From: Heterostelium album PN500
Taxonomy: Eukaryota; Evosea; Eumycetozoa; Acytosteliales; Acytosteliaceae
NCBI RefSeq assembly: GCF_000004825.1
Contig: NW_008805068.1
Span: 496,001-560,000 of the forward strand
Direction: 5' to 3'
DNA length: 64,000 bases
Each line of letters starts with the position of its first letter. Position 1 is the stretch's first letter. The position numbers and the translations under genes were made by a program. Positions 9,525 to 18,934 of this stretch are shown in pieces. The notes beneath the pieces are model-generated. The model was not told where the DNA came from, made no database searches, and saw nothing but the letters and a program-made list of their open reading frames with translations.

Positions 9525-11738
9525 ATGAATTTAGTTGAAACAACTTTAAATATAAATAATAGTGTCAAAGGTATTGGTGGTGGTATTACAGGTAATGGGA
9601 GTAATATCATTGGATGCTCATGTTGCAAGAGTCTTGCTCTCAATGGCATTGGCAATGCAAGCGATCCGAACAACCTCCTATCGATAAGAACACTGCTGAA
9701 AATCAAAACCATCAGAGACATCATTTTCAAACAGGTCTATGAAATCAATCGATCGAAATACAAACATCTCAAGTGTAAACGTGGAATAGATATAATCAAA
9801 GATCAGTCGCTCTCAGAGATGATAAGATATGGCCGATCCGATCTCTTCTTTGAATACATCACAGAGGTCGTCGATTTCTTGCCGACCGACAACAGTATGC
9901 TTTTGAAACTGGCGTTTGAAACTGGCGATCTTGGAGTAGCGAAATATCTCACGGAGAAGCGACATCAGCTGAAAATGGACGATGTCAACACCTTCAAATT
10001 GCAACGCCAACTGATACGACATGGAAACATAGAGATGTTCCGCTTCTTCATCGCCGAATATCGACCCAGCTTCAAACAATGTATCAACGCACTGGAAACA
10101 GCGGTGGAAGCACAACTTCTCCCATATATCTACACAATCATCGAACACATCTCTAACGCTTTCCCAGAGGATATAAAACAACGAAAAACCTATATAAAAA
10201 CATTTGACAATCTTGGCTACGAGACAATCGAAGCATTCGAAATAACAAAGCTGCTAATGGAATCACTGGAACTCGACGATATGAATTACATCGATATTAT
10301 AATGCGATCTTTCAAGTTTGGAAATATGACAATGTTGAACTACATCGTTTGCAACAAGCTGGGCCGATATCTCAAGAAAGGCTATGAGTATGTCAGTATG
10401 ATGGCGTCGCACCACGGTCCGTCGCTTCTCCAATTTCTCTGCGATAACTGGTCGGACGTTGTTTTTACACCGCGCACCATTAACCATATTATAGAACGCT
10501 CTGACTTTGACTCTTTCAAATTCGTCGTTTCCAAACAGTACTCCGGTGGCGTGGAATCGATTTCACTGCAACGCGCACTTCTCTCGCCATCACTGGAAAT
10601 CGTGGATTTTATACTGAGCAACTTTCCAACTGGCAATTTCACAATCGATGACATTCATCCGTCGATCGTCAGCAAAGAACTGATAGACCGGCTAATCTCT
10701 TCAGCATCGTGTCGGTGTCATTTCAGAGATCTGCTGTCGACACTCGCTGAGAACGACCTCATCGAACTCTTCAACTACGTAGACCGGATGCCACTCGATA
10801 GGAAACGAATGGACTTCAATGGAGCGTTGAAATCTGCAGCGTTCCGATGTAATATAGATTTAGTGCAACAAATTATCAGTGGAAATCCCAGCTATGTATT
10901 CTCCATACCGATTCCAACGTGCGAGAATGACGTCGTTCTAGATGGCAGACGCTACATCGAGATTATCGAAACCATTGTGGCAACTGCCACAATTAATACC
11001 ACCAACATTCCCCTCAATGCGATATTCCATGGAAATCTTCTCAACATCTATCCATTCCTCACAAGAATCATCTATATTCTTCATAGTTTCGGTCACCTCA
11101 ACACTCAAGACAACTCGATCCTATTGGACATTGTAACGGCGCATGGTTCGCTCGAGATATTCCAGTATCTTCACAAACAAATCAATGTGCCCATCACCCT
11201 GATGACACTGGAGCGTGCATGTCAATATCAACACTTTCACATCATAGAGTACATTCTCAACAATCGACTGGTTATGAATGTCGGTAGTGCATTCGACTGT
11301 ATTGTTCGTGGCAATCGACTGGACCTACTGATCTACCTCCACAAGAACTACCAGCTAGAGAACTACTATGTTCTACACGCACACAATCACCCACAGATTC
11401 TTTCGTACCTGCTCGAACACCTACCGAAGACCATCAACGTCTACAAAGCCATAGAGTTTTCGATGCGTGAAGAAGTGGAACACCGCCAATACTTTGAAAT
11501 CGCATTTGAACACATCAAAAAGAATATGGAAGGCGATCGTTTCGTCAGTTTCAACATCTTTCACGGAACTATTTGCAACGCAGTAATGCACAACCAGTAT
11601 TCTGTCATCTTAATTGGATTTGAATTTGAATTGTTTCACCAATCCCTATTTAAATACCTATTACCAATAGCGCTACAACATGGACATATACAACTCATAA
11701 AATATTTCCAACTTAAAATGGCATCTAAAACAAAATAA
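9525..11738 (+). CDS. Large dictyostelid ankyrin-type repeat protein, 737 residues
   Basis: Single-exon gene. A Gly/Asn-rich N-terminus (about 45 residues) is followed by LLKIKTIRDIIFKQVYEINR, a conserved opening seen in many dictyostelid ankyrin-type proteins. The rest is built of degenerate 30-35-residue helical repeats: GDLGVAKYLTEKRHQ, GNIEMFRFFIAEYRP, GSLEIFQYLHKQIN, YQHFHIIEYILNNR, GNRLDLLIYLHKN, HGHIQLIKYFQLK. Most lack the full ankyrin TPLH core, so the array is divergent. Such proteins usually act as interaction scaffolds; no catalytic domain is visible. Base composition is richer in GC than the flanks, as for a real coding region. The large, fast-evolving family makes a precise orthologue call unsafe. 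Confidence 0.8.
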   Translation: MNLVETTLNINNSVKGIGGGITGNGSNIIGCSCCKSLALNGIGNASDPNNLLSIRTLLKIKTIRDIIFKQVYEINRSKYKHLKCKRGIDIIKDQSLSEMIRYGRSDLFFEYITEVVDFLPTDNSMLLKLAFETGDLGVAKYLTEKRHQLKMDDVNTFKLQRQLIRHGNIEMFRFFIAEYRPSFKQCINALETAVEAQLLPYIYTIIEHISNAFPEDIKQRKTYIKTFDNLGYETIEAFEITKLLMESLELDDMNYIDIIMRSFKFGNMTMLNYIVCNKLGRYLKKGYEYVSMMASHHGPSLLQFLCDNWSDVVFTPRTINHIIERSDFDSFKFVVSKQYSGGVESISLQRALLSPSLEIVDFILSNFPTGNFTIDDIHPSIVSKELIDRLISSASCRCHFRDLLSTLAENDLIELFNYVDRMPLDRKRMDFNGALKSAAFRCNIDLVQQIISGNPSYVFSIPIPTCENDVVLDGRRYIEIIETIVATATINTTNIPLNAIFHGNLLNIYPFLTRIIYILHSFGHLNTQDNSILLDIVTAHGSLEIFQYLHKQINVPITLMTLERACQYQHFHIIEYILNNRLVMNVGSAFDCIVRGNRLDLLIYLHKNYQLENYYVLHAHNHPQILSYLLEHLPKTINVYKAIEFSMREEVEHRQYFEIAFEHIKKNMEGDRFVSFNIFHGTICNAVMHNQYSVILIGFEFELFHQSLFKYLLPIALQHGHIQLIKYFQLKMASKTK

Positions 11739-12098
11739 TAAAGTAATAAATGGATTTGATTCTCCATTATTTATTATCAAAATAATATTTCTTTCTTTAG
11801 ATTCTACTTATTCAATAGTTCCAAATTCAAGCCATACAAATAAGTTATTTACCTAAATAAATGGATTGATTCTCTCCATTGTTTCATATTTCTTTAGATT
11901 TCCAAATACTTTATTCCAAGATTGGAAATAATAATTTTCATGAAATAACTTATACATAATTCCAAATTTAGATTTTTAAAACAAAACAAGATATACATAT
12001 ATTTATACAATTAAATTAAAATATTTTGTTTTAAATTAAATGAAGGATTTATTTTTTAACATCACCAATATATATATTACGACCCATCTTTAAGTAGT
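11739..12098. other. Convergent intergenic region with a local duplication
   Basis: Between the 3' ends of the ankyrin-type gene and rps6. The phrase AAATGGATTTGATTCTCCATT near 11748 recurs in slightly altered form near 11859, with CTTTAGATT close by each time, so an imperfect direct repeat of about 110-bp spacing is likely. No gene seen. Confidence 0.45.
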
Positions 12099-13267
12099 TT
12101 ATTTCTTGGCGGCCTTGGTGGCAGTCTTGGCTGGGGCAGCAGCTGGGGCGGCGACCTTCTTGGCTGGGGCAGCGGCGGCTGGCTTGGCGACTTCAGCAGC
12201 CTTGGTGGAAACCTTGGAGTGCTTTGAGGAGTTCTTTGACTTTCTCTCGGCCTCACGACGTTGAGCGATCAACTTGGCGTAATCGGCGGCAGCGGTGGCA
12301 GCAGCGACCTTACGATCGACGATGGCTCTACGGAGTGCTCTACGACGAGCAACGGTGACTGGGGTGACGAGACGTTGGATCTTTGGTGCAACGCTGTTTG
12401 GCTTACGACCCTCCTTCTTGGATGGAACTTCACGACGGATGACGTATGGACGGACATCGTCTTCCTTGGAGAGCTTGAAGAGCTTACGAATGTTGTTGGC
12501 TCTCTTTGGACCCTTACGTGATGGGAATGAAACGTTGGTGAGACCATCGAGTTCGGCATCTCCCTTCTTGACAATGATTAATTGCAAGGAGGCAATGTCG
12601 TCGGCAACGATGCAACCACGGACAGACTTTCTCTTTCTCTCACCGTCTCTCTTTGGGATGTAACATCCGGAGTTCTTGGTCAAGAGCAAACGAACTCTGT
12701 GTGGAACAGCAACACCTTGCAACATTGGGAAACCTTCACCGTCGTTTCCACCAGTGATTCTGAAGACGTATCCCTTGAATTCTTCACCCAAAGTGTCGAC
12801 AGCGACATCTTGTCCCATACGCTTGTCAATGAAACAACGGCTATAATAATATTAATTATAATTATGTTAACAACTTATTTTTTCTCTTTTTTTTTTCTAA
12901 ATCAATCAATCTGTTCTTCCTCTTTCTCATTCTCATTCTTTTTCATCACTACTACATTCTAAAATCTAATATCTGCTTGTGCTGTTGGTGAAGATTGATT
13001 GATATGTTGTTTGTGTGTTGTTTTGATACCTACGTCTTGAGCTTGTCTTCAATGTTGATGCATTTTTGTGCACCAGTTGATGGGTTGGCAATGTTAAGCT
13101 ATAAGTTTATAGTGTGGTAGGTGGGTAGGTAGTAGGTTGAGAATTAGTTTATCTTTCTTTTCATTTTTCTGTTTCTGTTCAATCTATCTTTCAATCAATC
13201 TATCTATAATATGGTAAGGTAATAGAGATGATGATAGATACATAAACACAAAGTAACATACCTTCAT
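12099..13267 (-). CDS. rps6: 40S ribosomal protein S6 (eS6)
   Basis: Component of the small ribosomal subunit. Three exons: 13262-13267 (only ATG AAG), 13034-13098 and 12099-12840. GT-AG junctions give [21 protein letters not shown], then [15 protein letters not shown], matching the universal S6 N-terminus. The body holds [28 protein letters not shown] and [10 protein letters not shown]. Total 270 residues, somewhat longer than the animal protein because of an Ala/Lys-rich tail. The classical RRLSS phosphorylation cluster is not evident; Ser residues in [13 protein letters not shown] could take that role, which is inference. The six-base first exon means that gene finders starting at ATG 12818 would miss 31 residues. 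Confidence 0.95.
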
Positions 13268-13971
13268 CTTTGATTAATCCCCACTTCTAAAAGGCTGCTC
13301 ATGTAGTCAGGAAAACTCTTTTGTTGTTCTCGCACCGACCACACAGCACGCTCATCAAAAATTTTTATTTTTTTGAATTAATTTTCGTTTTTTCAATTTT
13401 ACTGACAGAACTTCGAGTCGAGGATTTTTTTGCACTCAACCACTTGGCTCTCAATAAAAATAGACAACACAGTAACGATACTAATTTTAATATGAGAAAA
13501 TGGAGAGATGATTTTCAGAAGTCAGAAGAGAATTAATTAAGAATTTATTTTCTTTAGATTTTGTTTATTTAAATTATTACAATGCAAATGTAGTAATTGT
13601 ATAAATATAAAAGTTAATTTAATTCATGTACAATGTAACAAAGTTGTTTGTTCATTCATTGGATTGTTTGTTGTTTATAAGTGAAGAAACACTTAACGAA
13701 AATGAATTATTCACTTTCGTTTTAAAATTAGTAGTGGTGTTTATTTATCTTTACATGGTTGTGTTTAATATATATATATATGAGAGAATACTTTTGTCAG
13801 ATTGGATTGATTTGGGTTGTTGGTGTTGTTGTAGAAGCAAAAGTTTTACAATTATATTATTCTACTTATTATTATTGTTGTTCTTGTAGTGTCATAATTA
13901 TCAATATTTTTATATTAGTTCTACTACTAGGTGTATGTGTGTGTGTGTGTATGCCGTCGTACATTGTGATA
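13268..13971. other. rps6 promoter side and 3' flank of TRAPPC4
   Basis: AT-rich with a (GT)n run near 13936-13951. Open frames on the plus strand at 13321-13536 and 13626-14034 are Phe/Leu/Val-rich by composition and overlap the 3' end of TRAPPC4; I do not call them. Confidence 0.5.
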
Positions 13972-14561
13972 TTAGTCGTTTGTACCCTTCAACAATCTAT
14001 TAAGTTTATAATCGAACAAGTCACATCTAATTGACATTTCCAATTCGTAGAAAGGATTCTTTAAAACGTAGTCTGTATATAATTCATAGATACTGTGCAG
14101 TGTTTCCTCTAGATTCTGTTGATTTGGATCTGATATAGTAAAGAATTTCATTCCTAACATTTATATAATGAATGTTTTTATTAATAAGTTTAAATATTAA
14201 GTTAATATGATTATGATTTATAAATACCTGTACGTGTTTGATAGCATTGTAATTTAAAAGCTTCTGTTTCTATTACTTCGATACCAGATGATGAACCAGT
14301 TGGCGATAGATTCGATGCGATCGCATGTAAACCATGAAACGTTGATCCTAAACTAATATATGCATTGTGTGATAGTTTTGCTGCATTATCTGAATAGTCC
14401 TGTTTATCGTTATCGTTTCAATGTTGATTAGTATCTATCTATCTATCTATCTATCAATCAATATAATCTATATTATTATTATTATTTATTGTTTGTCAAC
14501 TTACATTCTGATAGATTAAGGTACCAGCTTTATTTAATATATACAAAGAATAAATAGTCAT
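13972..14561 (-). CDS. trappc4: TRAPP complex subunit 4 (synbindin / Trs23)
   Basis: Core subunit of TRAPP, the tethering complex and Rab1/Ypt1 exchange factor at the ER-Golgi boundary. Exons 14505-14561, 14228-14399 and 13972-14153 join in phase to 136 residues. Exon 1 reads MTIYSLYILNKAGTLIYQN, the longin-like opening. Exon 2 carries GSTFHGLHAIASNLSP and GIEVIETEAFKLQCYQT. Exon 3 has GMKFFTISDP and IYELYTDYVLKNPFYELEM ending with IRCDLFD. These are the hallmark synbindin blocks. The length matches the yeast/plant core without the PDZ-like insert seen in animals. It is divergent from eIF5B with 659 bp between starts. Confidence 0.93.
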
Positions 14562-15220
14562 TTCTCTTAGTTTGTTCGTTTATTTTTACATATAAATCTT
14601 AATTAATTAACTTTTTAAGCAATCAATCAATCAAATGTATAAAGATCATTCGAAACTATATTAATATCTAAATCTTTTTTCAACCTGTGATTTGATGATC
14701 ATAAATTGTGATAAAAACAAATTTATGTAACGTTAAAAATTGAGAGTGAATGTGATGGATTGTGAAAAACCAAAAAAAAAAAAAATAAACAAATATTTTT
14801 TTGTTCAATTTTTTGTGTCATTCGGTTATCTATCTTTTTTCTCTAAAGACTAAACTAAACAAAAATTTTTAATTAAATTAATATTGTTTGATAATAAAGG
14901 ATCTGTTTCTCAATAAAACCGAACCTGATATCAGTTTTATATAAAAAGTTATTAGTTTTACTTTTAGTCTAGTTAGTTTCAATCAAAGTTCAAAGTTCAA
15001 AGTTCAAATACTTTACTATCTTTTAATGTATCACTATTAATTCTGTTAATTAAGAAAGGTAAATTAAAATAATTGATTAAACTTTTTAAATGATAGGAAA
15101 CAAACTAACTAATATAATGATAATTATGTTTATATAAATATTATTTATATTTATATATATATTTTAAACAATAACACAAAAATAGATAACAATTTCAATA
15201 ATAATAATAATTTAATAGAA
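14562..15220. promoter_or_regulatory. Divergent promoter region of TRAPPC4 and eIF5B
   Basis: AT-rich interval holding the start regions of two housekeeping genes. Notable content: a CAAAGTT heptamer repeated about three and a half times without spacing near 14990-15009, and T/A runs near 14770-14810. A (TATC)n tract lies just inside the neighbouring intron near 14433-14455. No gene seen. Confidence 0.45.
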
Positions 15221-18200
15221 ATGGGTAAACAAAGAAAACAGGAAAACTATTGGGATTCCGAGGAAGCAGATAAGGATCGTGCCAAAGCTGAGAAGTTACA
15301 ATCTGGTGGTGCTGATTCAGAGAGTGAAGAGGAAGTAGCTCCAGCTCCCAAAGGAAAGGGAAAGCAAGCTGCTGCTCCTGCAAAGAAGAATCAGAATGGT
15401 GGTGGAAAGAAGAACCAAAAGGTAGAATCAGAGTCAGAATCAGAGGAGGAAGTTGCTCCAACAAAGAAAGGTGCTAAGCCAGCTGCTAAACTAGCTGCTA
15501 AGCAACCAGCAAAGAAAGGATCGATTGCAAAGAAGATGTTGGAATCACCATCTGAATCGGAATCTGCCTCAGAGTCAGAGTCTGAGGAGGATGTTGCACC
15601 AAAGAAACCAGCTCCAGCCAAAGGAAAGAAGGCTGCCGCTGCTGCTCCATCCAAGAAGGTGTTACCACCATCTGATGATTCGGAATCTGAGGAATCAGAG
15701 TCAGAGTCAGAGGAGGAAGTTGCACCAGCAAAGAAAGGTGCTGCCAAACCAGCTGCTAAGCCAGCTGCCAAGCAAGCAGCAGCAGCAAAGAAAGGATCGA
15801 TTGCAAAGAAGATGTTGGAATCACCATCAGAGTCAGAGTCTGAACAATCGGAATCGGAATCTGAGGAGGATGTTGCACCAAAGAAACCGGCACCAGCCAA
15901 AGGAAAGAAAGCTGCCGCTGCTGCACCATCTAAGAAGGTGTTGCCACCATCCGAGTCAGAGTCTGAAGAATCAGAGTCAGATTCAGAGGAGGAAGTTGCA
16001 CCAGCAAAGAAAGGTGCAGCTGCCAAGCCAGCAGCTAAACCAGCTGCCAAGCAAGCAGCTAAACCAGCACCAGCACCAGCAAAGAAAGCAGCAGCAGCAG
16101 CGAAAGGAAAGAAAAACAAACAAAACTATTGGGATGAAGATTTCGAAAAGGATGCTGAGGATGCAAAGAAGATTCAAGACGGAACTGGATCACCAGCAGC
16201 ACAATCTGCATCGGAATCAGAGTCAGAGGAAGAGGTTAAGACACCAGCACCAAAGAAAGAAGCAACACCAGCAGCACCAGCAGCAGCAGCAACAGGTAAA
16301 GCAGCAGCAAAGAAGAAGAATAACAAGAAGAAACCAGGTGCTCAAGAAAAGAAACCACAACAGGAAGAGAAACTCTCTGGATTCCTTTTGAAGCAACGTG
16401 AGGAAGAAGAGAGAAAGAAGAAAGAAGAGGACGAAAGAAAGAAGAAGGCTGAGGAGGAAGCTATCTTGGCAGCCATAAAAGAAAAGGAAGATGAGGAGCG
16501 TAACAAGATCAAGGCTGCAGAGAAGGCAAAGAAGAAGGCTGAACGTAAGGCAATCGAAGCTGAGGAGCAGAAGGAAAGAGAGAGAATCGAGCGTATCGAA
16601 AAGTTAAAGGCAACCGGTTTTAAGATATCGGCATTGGAGAACGCAGCTCAACCAGGTGACGCAAAGAAAGTAGTAGTATACTCGAGCAAGAAGAAGCCAG
16701 GCAAGAAGGACAATGTCAACCAACTCGCCGAACAGGTCAGTGAGATCAAGATTGAAGAGACAACACCAACTACTAGCAGCCCACCAGCTGAGGAGGAGGT
16801 TATGGAGAGTTGGGATGCCGACGGTTGGGAATCGCTGGAAGACATTCAAAAGAGAAAGGAAGAGGAAGAGAAGCAACGTTTGGAGGAAGAGGAGAAGAAG
16901 AGAAAGGAGGAGAAGGAAGCTGCCAAGAGGGAAAAGAAAGCTGGAAAGAAGGGAAGTAAGGACAGCAAGTCAACTACTACCACCACTACCACTGCCGCCG
17001 GTGGCAATCCAGAGAACCAAGAAACCCCAGCAGAGAAAGAGTTGCGTTCACCCATTCTCTGTATTCTCGGTCACGTCGATACCGGTAAGACTTCGTTGCT
17101 CGATAAGATTCGTAGCACCAACGTCCAAGGTGGTGAAGCTCGTGGTATCACTCAGCAGATCGGTGCTTCCTTCGTGCCGGTCGAGACTATCAAGGAGCAA
17201 ACCAAGGGTATCAACGAGAAGTTAAAGGTCAACTTTAGGCTTCCAGGTTTGTTGTTGATCGATACACCAGGTCATGAGTCGTTCAACAATTTGCGTTCCA
17301 GAGGTTCCGGTCTTTGTGATCTCGCCATTCTGGTCATTGATATTGTGCATGGTATTGAGAAGCAAACTGTCGAGTCTATCAATCTTTTGCGTATGAGAAA
17401 GACACCGTTTGTCGTTGCATTGAACAAGGTCGACAGAGTCTACGAATGGCAAAAGTATGTCAATCTCAGCATGAACGAGGAGCTCAAGTTACAGAACAGA
17501 CATACCGCTCAGGATTTCGAGTCGAGAACAAACAAGATTATCGCTCAGCTCGCTGAACACGAGTTGAATGCTGCTCTCTACTGGAGAAACTCTGACTACA
17601 AGAAGGTTGTATCGTTGGTTCCAACCTCTGCCGTTACCGGTGAGGGTCTAGGTGATTTGATGTTGGTGGTCGTCCAGTTGATGCAAAAGATCATGTCGGA
17701 GAAGGTCACCTACAGAAACACATTGGAGTGTACCATTCTTGAAGTCAAGGCAATCGAAGGTTTGGGTACAACTGTCGATGCCGTCTTGGTAAACGGTGTC
17801 TTGAATGAGGGTGACAAGATTGTGGTCAGTGGTTTCGGTGGTCCAATCGTCACAACCATCAGATCACTGCTGACGCCACCACCACTCAGAGAAACACGTG
17901 TCAAGACTGCATTGATTCCAAACAAATCGATCAGAGCATCTATGGGTGTAAAGATTGTCGCGCCAGGTCTAGAGAAAGCAGTTGCCGGTACCTCCTTGTA
18001 CGTTGTTGGTGAAGACGACGATCTCGAAGAGCTGAAGCGTGAGGCACAAAAGGATGTCGACAGTGTTCTCGCCACCGACGATACCGAAGAGATTGGTGTC
18101 ACCATCCAAGCTTCAACTCTTGGTTCTCTCGAAGCTTTCTCTACTTTCTTGAAGGGAGAAAAGATTCCAGTTGCTTTCAAGGCCATCGGTCCAGTCCACA

Positions 18201-18814
18201 AGAAGCACGTTATGAATGCCGCTATCATGGCAAACAAAGATCCAAAGTATGCCATTCTACTTGCTTTCGGTGTCAAGGTTGAAGAGTCTGCAATGCAAAC
18301 AGCCAACGAGCTAAAGATTACAATTATGTCAGAGGAAACCATTTATTTGTTTGTCGATCGTCTGAAGACATACTTTGGCGCCATTAAAGAGAAACTTAGA
18401 GAGCAAACCGCCAATGTTTGTGTATGGCCATGTTTGCTCGATGTTATTAAAGTATTCCGTCAGAAGGACCCAATTCTGGTCGGTGTTCGTATTAAGGAGG
18501 GTACCTTGCGTATTGGTACACCACTTGTCTTGCCAGATCCAAATCAACAACACGTCGACATTGGTGTTGTACAATCAATTAAGCTCAACGAGAAGGATGT
18601 CAACATCGCCAAGAAAGACGACGAAGTTTCAATTTCCATCGACGATTCAAACACCAAGACCACATTCGGTAGACACTTTGACGATAAGAAAGATTGGTAT
18701 TCAAAGATCTCTCGTGATTCTATCGATGCTCTAAAGGAAGCTTGGTCAGACGAACTTACTAAACAAGATAAACAATTAATTGTTTTCATGAAAGGAGTAT
18801 TTAAGATTAACTAA
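15221..18814 (+). CDS. eif5b: Translation initiation factor eIF5B
   Basis: GTPase that joins the ribosomal subunits at the end of initiation. Single exon, 1197 residues. The first 550 or so residues are a charged, disordered leader: Ser/Glu clusters alternate with Ala/Lys segments, and a module containing KGSIAKKMLESPSES and KKPAPAKGKK appears twice in near-identical form (about 15515-15730 and 15795-16010), followed by KE-rich coiled-coil stretches. The G domain starts near residue 609: GHVDTGKTSLLDK (G1), GITQQIGA (G2), DTPGHESF (G3), NKVDR (G4), SAVTGEG (G5). Domains II-IV follow, ending VFMKGVFKIN. Only the leader is repeat-rich; the catalytic part is ordinary. Start chosen at the ATG before GKQRKQENYWD, which recurs in part (KQNYWDEDFEKD) inside the leader. 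Confidence 0.97.
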   Translation: MGKQRKQENYWDSEEADKDRAKAEKLQSGGADSESEEEVAPAPKGKGKQAAAPAKKNQNGGGKKNQKVESESESEEEVAPTKKGAKPAAKLAAKQPAKKGSIAKKMLESPSESESASESESEEDVAPKKPAPAKGKKAAAAAPSKKVLPPSDDSESEESESESEEEVAPAKKGAAKPAAKPAAKQAAAAKKGSIAKKMLESPSESESEQSESESEEDVAPKKPAPAKGKKAAAAAPSKKVLPPSESESEESESDSEEEVAPAKKGAAAKPAAKPAAKQAAKPAPAPAKKAAAAAKGKKNKQNYWDEDFEKDAEDAKKIQDGTGSPAAQSASESESEEEVKTPAPKKEATPAAPAAAATGKAAAKKKNNKKKPGAQEKKPQQEEKLSGFLLKQREEEERKKKEEDERKKKAEEEAILAAIKEKEDEERNKIKAAEKAKKKAERKAIEAEEQKERERIERIEKLKATGFKISALENAAQPGDAKKVVVYSSKKKPGKKDNVNQLAEQVSEIKIEETTPTTSSPPAEEEVMESWDADGWESLEDIQKRKEEEEKQRLEEEEKKRKEEKEAAKREKKAGKKGSKDSKSTTTTTTTAAGGNPENQETPAEKELRSPILCILGHVDTGKTSLLDKIRSTNVQGGEARGITQQIGASFVPVETIKEQTKGINEKLKVNFRLPGLLLIDTPGHESFNNLRSRGSGLCDLAILVIDIVHGIEKQTVESINLLRMRKTPFVVALNKVDRVYEWQKYVNLSMNEELKLQNRHTAQDFESRTNKIIAQLAEHELNAALYWRNSDYKKVVSLVPTSAVTGEGLGDLMLVVVQLMQKIMSEKVTYRNTLECTILEVKAIEGLGTTVDAVLVNGVLNEGDKIVVSGFGGPIVTTIRSLLTPPPLRETRVKTALIPNKSIRASMGVKIVAPGLEKAVAGTSLYVVGEDDDLEELKREAQKDVDSVLATDDTEEIGVTIQASTLGSLEAFSTFLKGEKIPVAFKAIGPVHKKHVMNAAIMANKDPKYAILLAFGVKVEESAMQTANELKITIMSEETIYLFVDRLKTYFGAIKEKLREQTANVCVWPCLLDVIKVFRQKDPILVGVRIKEGTLRIGTPLVLPDPNQQHVDIGVVQSIKLNEKDVNIAKKDDEVSISIDDSNTKTTFGRHFDDKKDWYSKISRDSIDALKEAWSDELTKQDKQLIVFMKGVFKIN

Positions 18815-18934
18815 AAAATAGAAAATAAATATAGAAAAATAAATATCCCACTTTTTATAAATTAATATAAATAAACAGCTGCTTATTATTTGTTTTTGAT
18901 TTTATTTATCATTTTTAAATTTTTGATCATTGCT

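Noticed and set aside
12261-12962. Four open frames overlapping rps6
   Set aside because: Shadows of the GC-rich ribosomal protein gene.
13321-14034. Plus-strand open frames rich in Phe, Leu and Val
   Set aside because: Composition of T-rich DNA; they overlap the 3' part of TRAPPC4 in antisense and show no domain.
15391-16391. Long open frames opposite and alongside the eIF5B leader (242 and 288 codons)
   Set aside because: They mirror the low-complexity Ser/Glu and Ala/Lys coding of eIF5B in other frames.
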